Assembly (NCBI GenBank): GCA_020636075.1
Contig: JACJYO010000013.1
Location: forward strand, 1 to 64,000
Origin: Lewinellaceae bacterium
Lineage (GTDB): Bacteria; Bacteroidota; Bacteroidia; Chitinophagales; Saprospiraceae
Reading direction: 5' to 3'
DNA: 64,000 nucleotides
Shown here: piece after piece, positions 59,208-64,000 of the stretch
Position numbering within the stretch: position 1 is the stretch's first letter
Layout: each line of letters starts with the position of its first letter
Translations under genes and position numbers: made by a program
Notes under the pieces: model-generated
The model's database searches: none
Seen by the model: only the letters and a program-made list of their open reading frames with translations
What the model was told of the DNA's origin: nothing

Positions 59208-59378
59208 AAAGACAGGATTTTTTTTGTCGGATCGGGCATGCGGCTTCCCGGCCGGCAACGTGCCGGAAGGTTGCTGCAACCCTGTTTTTGTTTTTGTTGG
59301 AACAAAGGTGCCGGGAGTGCCGGCGGCGGAACAAGAATGAATTTCCGAATGCCCGAAAACGGGCGACGAATGCCGGAT

Positions 59379-60134
59379 TCAGCGGCCCAGCCAATCTTTG
59401 AAATCCGTCATCCGGTCGCCGCTCACGAACACGTCTTGCCGGGCTTTTGGCGCGAGTTCGAGTTTGAGTTTGCCCTTGTAGTGGGTCAACACGGTTTGAA
59501 TGGCCGGAAAACTCACCAGGTACTGGCGGCTGATGCGGAAATAGTGCCGGGGATCGAGCAGGCTCACCAGTTTGTCGAGGCTGAAATCGATGGGCAGGTG
59601 CTGGCCGTCTCGGGTAACGAGGAAGGTGATTTTTTCATTGGAATAAAAATAGGCGATCTCTGCCGTTTCAATGCTGCGGATCTTGGTGCCCACCGTGATC
59701 ATAAAACGCGATTTGTATTCCGGCGCCGACTGCCCGATGGAGCGCAGCAGAGTATTAAAATCGGGTTTTGAAAACTGCTCCTTCAGGCTTTTGTACTTGT
59801 CCAGCGCGGCAATGAGCTCGATGAGGTTCACCGGCTTGAGCAGGTAATCGATGCTGTTGACTTTGAAGGCCTTGATCATGTACTCGTCGTAGGCCGTGGT
59901 GAAAATAACCGGGGCGGTGAGCGGCGCCAGGTCAAAAATTTTAAAACACAGATCGTCCTCCAGGTGGATGTCCATAAACACCAGGTCGGGCGCGTCGTGC
60001 TGGCGCAGCCATTGCACCGACTCGGCTACGGAGGGCAGGATAGCCAGGACCTTAATACCGGCATCGTATTTTTTAAGCATGCCTTCCAGGCGTTGGGCGG
60101 TGAGGGCTTCGTCTTCGATGATGATGGTGTTCAT
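59379..60134 (-). CDS. LytTR-type response regulator
   Basis: A 251-aa AlgR/LytR-type regulator. The receiver has IIIEDEALTAQRLEGML with the acidic pair, phosphoacceptor Asp in DLVFMDIHLED, Thr in VIFTTAYDEYMIKAF and Lys in YLLKPVN. The C-terminal LytTR DNA-binding domain (about 145-251) includes YFYSNEKITFLVTRDGQ and FRISRQYLVSFPAIQ. The usual partner, a LytS-type membrane histidine kinase, is not in the window, so the cognate sensor is elsewhere. Confidence 0.88.
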   Translation of the reverse strand: MNTIIIEDEALTAQRLEGMLKKYDAGIKVLAILPSVAESVQWLRQHDAPDLVFMDIHLEDDLCFKIFDLAPLTAPVIFTTAYDEYMIKAFKVNSIDYLLKPVNLIELIAALDKYKSLKEQFSKPDFNTLLRSIGQSAPEYKSRFMITVGTKIRSIETAEIAYFYSNEKITFLVTRDGQHLPIDFSLDKLVSLLDPRHYFRISRQYLVSFPAIQTVLTHYKGKLKLELAPKARQDVFVSGDRMTDFKDWLGR

Positions 60135-60332
60135 AAAGCGCAGTGTGCGTCGTGTTTAAAGTAATTGCCGGTACAAAAGTGCGTGGATACCTGCCTGCTG
60201 TGCAAGTCAATTGTGACCGGTGCCTGAATTTGGAGGAGGAATACCCAAAAAAACGAGCCGGGTCTGATTTGGCCGGTCAGCCAATTTAAATATCTTGCAA
60301 TCCATATTTTACTTATTTCTAACGCATAACCT

Positions 60333-63300
60333 ATGAAAACGGCCTTCCGTAGTTTGTCCTTCCTGTTCATTTTCCCCTTCTTTTCCCTTTCCATTGCTCA
60401 AACCCAAACCAACACGCCACCGGCTGCGGCCCTTGCCGAAAAAATGCAGGCAGCCGATATTTTGTTTTTGGAAAACAAAGGCCAAATCCGAGGCCCGCGC
60501 GGCGAAGCCCGTCCCGACATGCTTTTTCTGGCAAAAGGGCAGGGCTGCAAAGTCCTGGTGACGGCCAACGGCCTGAGTTATCAGTTTGAAAAAACGGAAT
60601 ACCCCGAGGGTTACCAACCCCGGAACCGGCGCGATATCGACCGCTCCAAACAACAGGAACTTGAAAAACAGATCCGCCGCCGCACCCATCGCGTAGACAT
60701 GCGCCTGGCCGGCGCCAATCCCAACCCAACCATCCACCGCGAACAAGCGGCAGCCTACTACGAAAACTACTACAACATCCCGGAAGCCCCGGAGGGCATC
60801 CTGGGTGTGCGCGCCTACGAAAAACTCCGCTTCGAGCAGGTGTACCCCGGCATCGACTGGCTGCTGTACAGCAACGGCCAGGGGCTGAAATACGATTTCG
60901 TGGTGCAGCCCGGCGCCGACCCTTCGCTGATCCGCATGGACTACAGCTGGGCCGATGCACTAAAACTCAACCCCGACGGCTCGCTGTCCATTGGCACCGC
61001 GCTGGGCGAACTGACCGAAGCGGCGCCCGTCTGTTTTCAAGGCGATCAAAAAATTCCTGCGCAGTTTGTGCTGGACGGGAATACCGTATCTATTGCCCTG
61101 GCAGCCTATGACCGGCAGCAACCGCTGGTGATCGACCCTTGCGTGGTTTGGGGGACGTATTACGGTGGCCCTTACAATGAATTTGACTCGTTCACTGCAA
61201 CGGATGCTGCAGGCCATGTATATCTGGCAGGGCTTACCACATCGATGTCCGATATCGCCGCAGGTGGGCATCAGAACACTCTCGGTGACGATGTAGATGC
61301 CTTTTTAGTACAGTTTGATGCGGCTGGCATACGGCAATGGGGGACGTACTACGGTGGATCGGGATGGGACTGGGGAAATTCTTTGGCTACCGACGGCCAG
61401 GGTCATGTCTATTTGGCTGGTTATACCGAATCAAGTGACGGCATCGCCTTTAGCGGGCATCAGAATGTCTATGGCGGCTATGGAGATGCCTTTTTAGTGC
61501 AGTTTGATGCGGCCGGAGTGCGGCAGTGGGGGACGTACTACGGAGGTTCGGAAAGAGAATATGGAAATTCGGTAGCTACCGGCAGCCAGGGTCATGTTTA
61601 TTTGGCTGGTGAAACTGGTTCAAGTGAAGGCATAGCCTTTGGTGGACATCAGGATAATTATGGCGGCACTACCGACGCCTTTTTAGTGCAGTTTGATGCG
61701 GCCGGAGTGCGGCAGTGGGGGACGTACTACGGTGGATCGGGATACGACTGGGGAGGTGCTTTAGCTACCGACGGCCAAGGTCATGTCTATTTGGCTGGTG
61801 ATACTTATTCAGGTGACGGCATAGCCTTTGGTGGGCATCAGAATATTTATGGCGGCAATGATGACGCCTTTTTAGTGCAGTTTGATGCGGCTGGTGTGCG
61901 GCAATGGGGAACATACTATGGAGGTTCGGATGAAGACTGGGCAAATGCTTTAGCTACCGACGGCCAAGGTCATGTTTATATGGCAGGTAATACAGAATCA
62001 AGTGACGGTATAGCCTTTGGCGGGCATCAAAATAGTTATGGCGGCAATGATGACGCTTTTTTGGTGCAGTTTGATGCAACTGGTTTGCGGCAGTGGGGAA
62101 CATATTATGGGGGATCGGATTACGACAGCGGAAAATCACTAGCCGCCGACGAGCAAGGCTATGTCTATCTTGCTGGCGGAACCAGTTCAAGTGACGGCAT
62201 AGCCTTTGGCGGGCATCAAAATATCATTGGTGGCGGTCAAGATGCTTTTTTGGTGCAGTTTGATGCGGCCGGCATACGGCAATGGGGCACGTATTATGGG
62301 GGATCGGATGGTGACTCTGGCAATTCAGTAGCCACCGATGGGCAAGGCTATGTCTATCTTGCTGGTGGAACCGGTTCAAGTGACGGCATAGCCTTTGGCG
62401 GGCACCAGAATGTTTATAACGGGGATAGTGATGCTTTCCTGGTCAAAATCTACCCCGCCGGCCTGGCACTCTCCGAAACCATAACCCCCATTACCTGCAA
62501 ATCCACTTTGGATGGTTCCATTGTTGTGGCAATCTCCAATGGCCCTGCAGGGGTAACCTACAATTATAGTTGGTCCAATGGCGCCACGACACCGGACGTT
62601 TCAAACCTGGCAGAAGGCGCCTATACCGTCACGGTAAGCTATGGCGCTGCGTGCTCCACCGTCAACAGCTATACGGTGCCCGGCCCGCCAAACTTTGTCA
62701 GTTCGAGTTCCAACCGGACGCATACCTGCTTCAATCAGCAAAAAGGGGTTGCGCGTATAACGGCATTTGGGGGCTGGGGTGATTTTACCTACCTATGGAG
62801 CAATGGGGAGACAACTTCCCAGATTGCCAACCTGCCTGCCGGCACTTACACCGTGACTTTCACAGACCAGGGTGGTTGTAGTGCTACCAATAGTTTGACT
62901 ATCAACGCTATAGGTGGCGGCCCCGTTAGCTTTTCGACGGTGAATCAGCAGCTGGTTTCGGGTGAAGCCCTGTCCATCACGATGGATGGCATGGGCAACT
63001 CCAACTGGTTTGCCTGGTTTGCCGGCCAACAATCAAATATTCAGGCGCTGCAGCCCGACAACGGCATCTGGAGTACTTTGGATGGTGCTTTCACAAAAAT
63101 TGTGGACGTGCAAACGCCGCGCTCCTTCGGGAAGGTGGAAATCGGGGTGACACCGGAGTACTTTGCCGGCTGTTATGGCGATACGGTGTGGTTTGCCTAC
63201 AACCTGGTGCCCAACCAGTCCGGCATTTTCATCCCCGAAATTTACACGCCCAACGGCGACGGCCAAACCGATTTCTGGACGATCACCCTGCCCGCCGACT

Positions 63301-63482
63301 TCCAGAATGCCCGCGTAACCGTGTACAATCGCGCCGGCGCCAAGGTGTACGAGGGCGACGCTGCGGTACCCTGGGATGGCGCCAATGTCCCCGACGGCAC
63401 ATATTTCTACATGCTCGCCTACACTGTGGCCGGCCAACAAAATACACTTAAAGGAGCGGTGACTATTTTGCGTACGAATTAG
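60333..63482 (+). CDS. SBBP-repeat surface protein with SprB repeats and gliding-type C-terminal domain
   Basis: A 1049-aa exported protein. Signal peptide 1-22, an N-terminal DUF7948-like beta-domain (about 25-250), then seven SBBP repeats of exactly 63 aa (189 nt) starting at 61155, 61344, 61533, 61722, 61911, 62100 and 62289, each with GTYYGGS...GNSLATDGQGHVYLAG...GIAFGGHQN...DAFLVQFDAAG. Two SprB-type repeats follow (SWSNGATTPDVSNL, LWSNGETTSQIANLPAG), and the end is a gliding-motility-type C-terminal domain (FIPEIYTPNGDGQTDFWT, VYNRAGAKVYEGD). It is probably secreted by T9SS and may be adhesive. Confidence 0.88.
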   Translation: MKTAFRSLSFLFIFPFFSLSIAQTQTNTPPAAALAEKMQAADILFLENKGQIRGPRGEARPDMLFLAKGQGCKVLVTANGLSYQFEKTEYPEGYQPRNRRDIDRSKQQELEKQIRRRTHRVDMRLAGANPNPTIHREQAAAYYENYYNIPEAPEGILGVRAYEKLRFEQVYPGIDWLLYSNGQGLKYDFVVQPGADPSLIRMDYSWADALKLNPDGSLSIGTALGELTEAAPVCFQGDQKIPAQFVLDGNTVSIALAAYDRQQPLVIDPCVVWGTYYGGPYNEFDSFTATDAAGHVYLAGLTTSMSDIAAGGHQNTLGDDVDAFLVQFDAAGIRQWGTYYGGSGWDWGNSLATDGQGHVYLAGYTESSDGIAFSGHQNVYGGYGDAFLVQFDAAGVRQWGTYYGGSEREYGNSVATGSQGHVYLAGETGSSEGIAFGGHQDNYGGTTDAFLVQFDAAGVRQWGTYYGGSGYDWGGALATDGQGHVYLAGDTYSGDGIAFGGHQNIYGGNDDAFLVQFDAAGVRQWGTYYGGSDEDWANALATDGQGHVYMAGNTESSDGIAFGGHQNSYGGNDDAFLVQFDATGLRQWGTYYGGSDYDSGKSLAADEQGYVYLAGGTSSSDGIAFGGHQNIIGGGQDAFLVQFDAAGIRQWGTYYGGSDGDSGNSVATDGQGYVYLAGGTGSSDGIAFGGHQNVYNGDSDAFLVKIYPAGLALSETITPITCKSTLDGSIVVAISNGPAGVTYNYSWSNGATTPDVSNLAEGAYTVTVSYGAACSTVNSYTVPGPPNFVSSSSNRTHTCFNQQKGVARITAFGGWGDFTYLWSNGETTSQIANLPAGTYTVTFTDQGGCSATNSLTINAIGGGPVSFSTVNQQLVSGEALSITMDGMGNSNWFAWFAGQQSNIQALQPDNGIWSTLDGAFTKIVDVQTPRSFGKVEIGVTPEYFAGCYGDTVWFAYNLVPNQSGIFIPEIYTPNGDGQTDFWTITLPADFQNARVTVYNRAGAKVYEGDAAVPWDGANVPDGTYFYMLAYTVAGQQNTLKGAVTILRTN
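61155..62477 (+). repeat. 189-nt tandem SBBP repeats (seven units)
   Basis: Seven units start at 61155, 61344, 61533, 61722, 61911, 62100 and 62289, always 189 nt apart, without any frameshift. Units share long identical runs, so unit gain or loss by recombination is likely. Confidence 0.85.
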
Positions 63483-63499
63483 GGGGCTAAACATTTCGA

Positions 63500-63648
63500 A
63501 GGAGTGAACTACTTTTCAAATTGAACTTTTCAAATTAGACTTTTGACTTAAAAAGAATGATTCTGGCTTTGGGAAATTTCTTTTAAGTCAAATTGGAAAA
63601 GAAAAATTTGAAATTTGAAAAGTGGTTCACCCCCTCGGATTTCTTAAG
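63500..63648. repeat. AT-rich palindromic element (copy 4)
   Basis: Starts GAAGGAGTGAACTACTTTTC and ends TTTGAAAAGTGGTTCACCCC. The core ATTCTGGCTTTGGGAAATTT matches copy 3 (reverse strand) and the trailing TCTTAAGTTGCC matches copy 1. It separates the SBBP gene from its paralogue. Confidence 0.85.
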
Positions 63649-63745
63649 TTGCCGGGAGGCGCCACCGAAGCGCAAAAGCGCATCGTAATCTTTCCCGGCA
63701 TCCCCAAAAAGAAACAAGGAACGCACTAAAAATACACCACGTACC

Positions 63746-64000
63746 ATGCAATCATTGAAAACAATAGTCCCATTCCTGCTACTAATGAGTAGCGCGCTAG
63801 GCGCGCAAACCTCTCAAAGTGCTGCCTTCAACAAAAAAATGCAGTCTGCAGAAATTCTTTTTTTAGAAAACAAAGGCCAACTCCGAGGCCCGCGCGGCGA
63901 AGCCCGTCCCGACATGCTTTTTCTGGCAAAAGGGCAGGGTTGCAAAGTCCTGGTGACGGCCAACGGCCTGAGTTATCAGTTTGAAAAAACGGAATACCCC
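63746..64000 (+). CDS. Paralogue of the SBBP-repeat protein (5' part only)
   Basis: Partial gene cut off by the window end. The signal peptide (MQSLKTIVPFLLLMSSALGA) differs from the 60333 gene, but from about residue 42 on the two are almost identical over at least 42 codons (ENKGQLRGPRGEARPDMLF and onward), with only two differences seen in roughly 130 bases. That pattern (diverged leader, near-identical body) suggests recent gene conversion or tandem duplication. Domain content beyond residue 85 is unknown. Confidence 0.85.
   Translation, partial: MQSLKTIVPFLLLMSSALGAQTSQSAAFNKKMQSAEILFLENKGQLRGPRGEARPDMLFLAKGQGCKVLVTANGLSYQFEKTEYP

Noticed and set aside
61155..62477. Regular repeats resembling a CRISPR or satellite array
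   Set aside because: They are in-frame 189-nt coding repeats of the SBBP protein, not direct repeats with unique spacers.

Overview
The window reads as a chromosomal segment of a Bacteroidota bacterium, most likely from the Saprospiria/Lewinellaceae or Chitinophagia side of the phylum. The evidence is several secreted proteins with type IX secretion (T9SS) C-terminal sorting domains, a gliding-motility-type C-terminal domain with SprB repeats, DUF6089, DUF4783, FucP-type and SSS transporters typical of the phylum, TAnnTTTG-type -7 promoter boxes, and weak Shine-Dalgarno sites. Placement below phylum level is inference. No rRNA, CRISPR array or intact insertion sequence was seen. One tRNA (Gln, UUG) is present.

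Layout. 1-0.8 kb: a small AT-rich membrane ORF between inverted repeats. 0.8-3.4 kb: minus-strand group with a rubrerythrin-VIT1 fusion, a channel-like protein and DUF1003. 3.8-5.6 kb: DUF4783, DUF2147, tRNA-Gln and a peroxiredoxin that has lost its peroxidatic cysteine. 5.8-10.2 kb: beta-mannosidase and fatty-acyl-CoA ligase. 10.3-14 kb: membrane proteins, a FucP-type sugar transporter and threonine dehydrogenase. 14-16.5 kb: kynurenine 3-monooxygenase translationally coupled to a Crp/Fnr regulator, then small membrane proteins. 16.6-21.3 kb: NHL-like and VOC proteins, a FadL-type porin and a low-complexity secreted protein. 21.6-33.5 kb: housekeeping core (proS, lpd, ricT-like PSP1, holB, queD-like, topoisomerase IV A) with two T9SS substrates. 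33.8-39 kb: a carboxypeptidase-regulatory-domain protein and a hybrid kinase plus response-regulator-cyclase operon. 39-43 kb: a NosR-like flavoprotein with a CbiX lipoprotein, and a hemerythrin protein with a LuxR regulator. 43-50 kb: DUF6089 porin-like protein, sodium symporter, T9SS amidase, M29 aminopeptidase and an Rpn-type nuclease. 50-60 kb: UvrD/PcrA helicase, TM2 protein, esterase, GH18 glycosidase, lipoproteins and a LytTR regulator. 60.3-64 kb: a giant SBBP-repeat surface protein and the start of a near-identical paralogue.

The most unusual content is between the genes. At least ten long palindromic elements fall into several families. One is a roughly 140-bp AT-rich family in four copies. 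One is a CACGGAGG hairpin family in three copies, one of which is interrupted by a second 33-bp hairpin. Two MITE-like elements share ends containing GAGGCTGTNTCA, and one 206-bp element has terminal inverted repeats and an apparent 10-bp target duplication. No transposase in the window explains them, so they are probably non-autonomous elements, and their density is the strongest candidate for something undescribed here.
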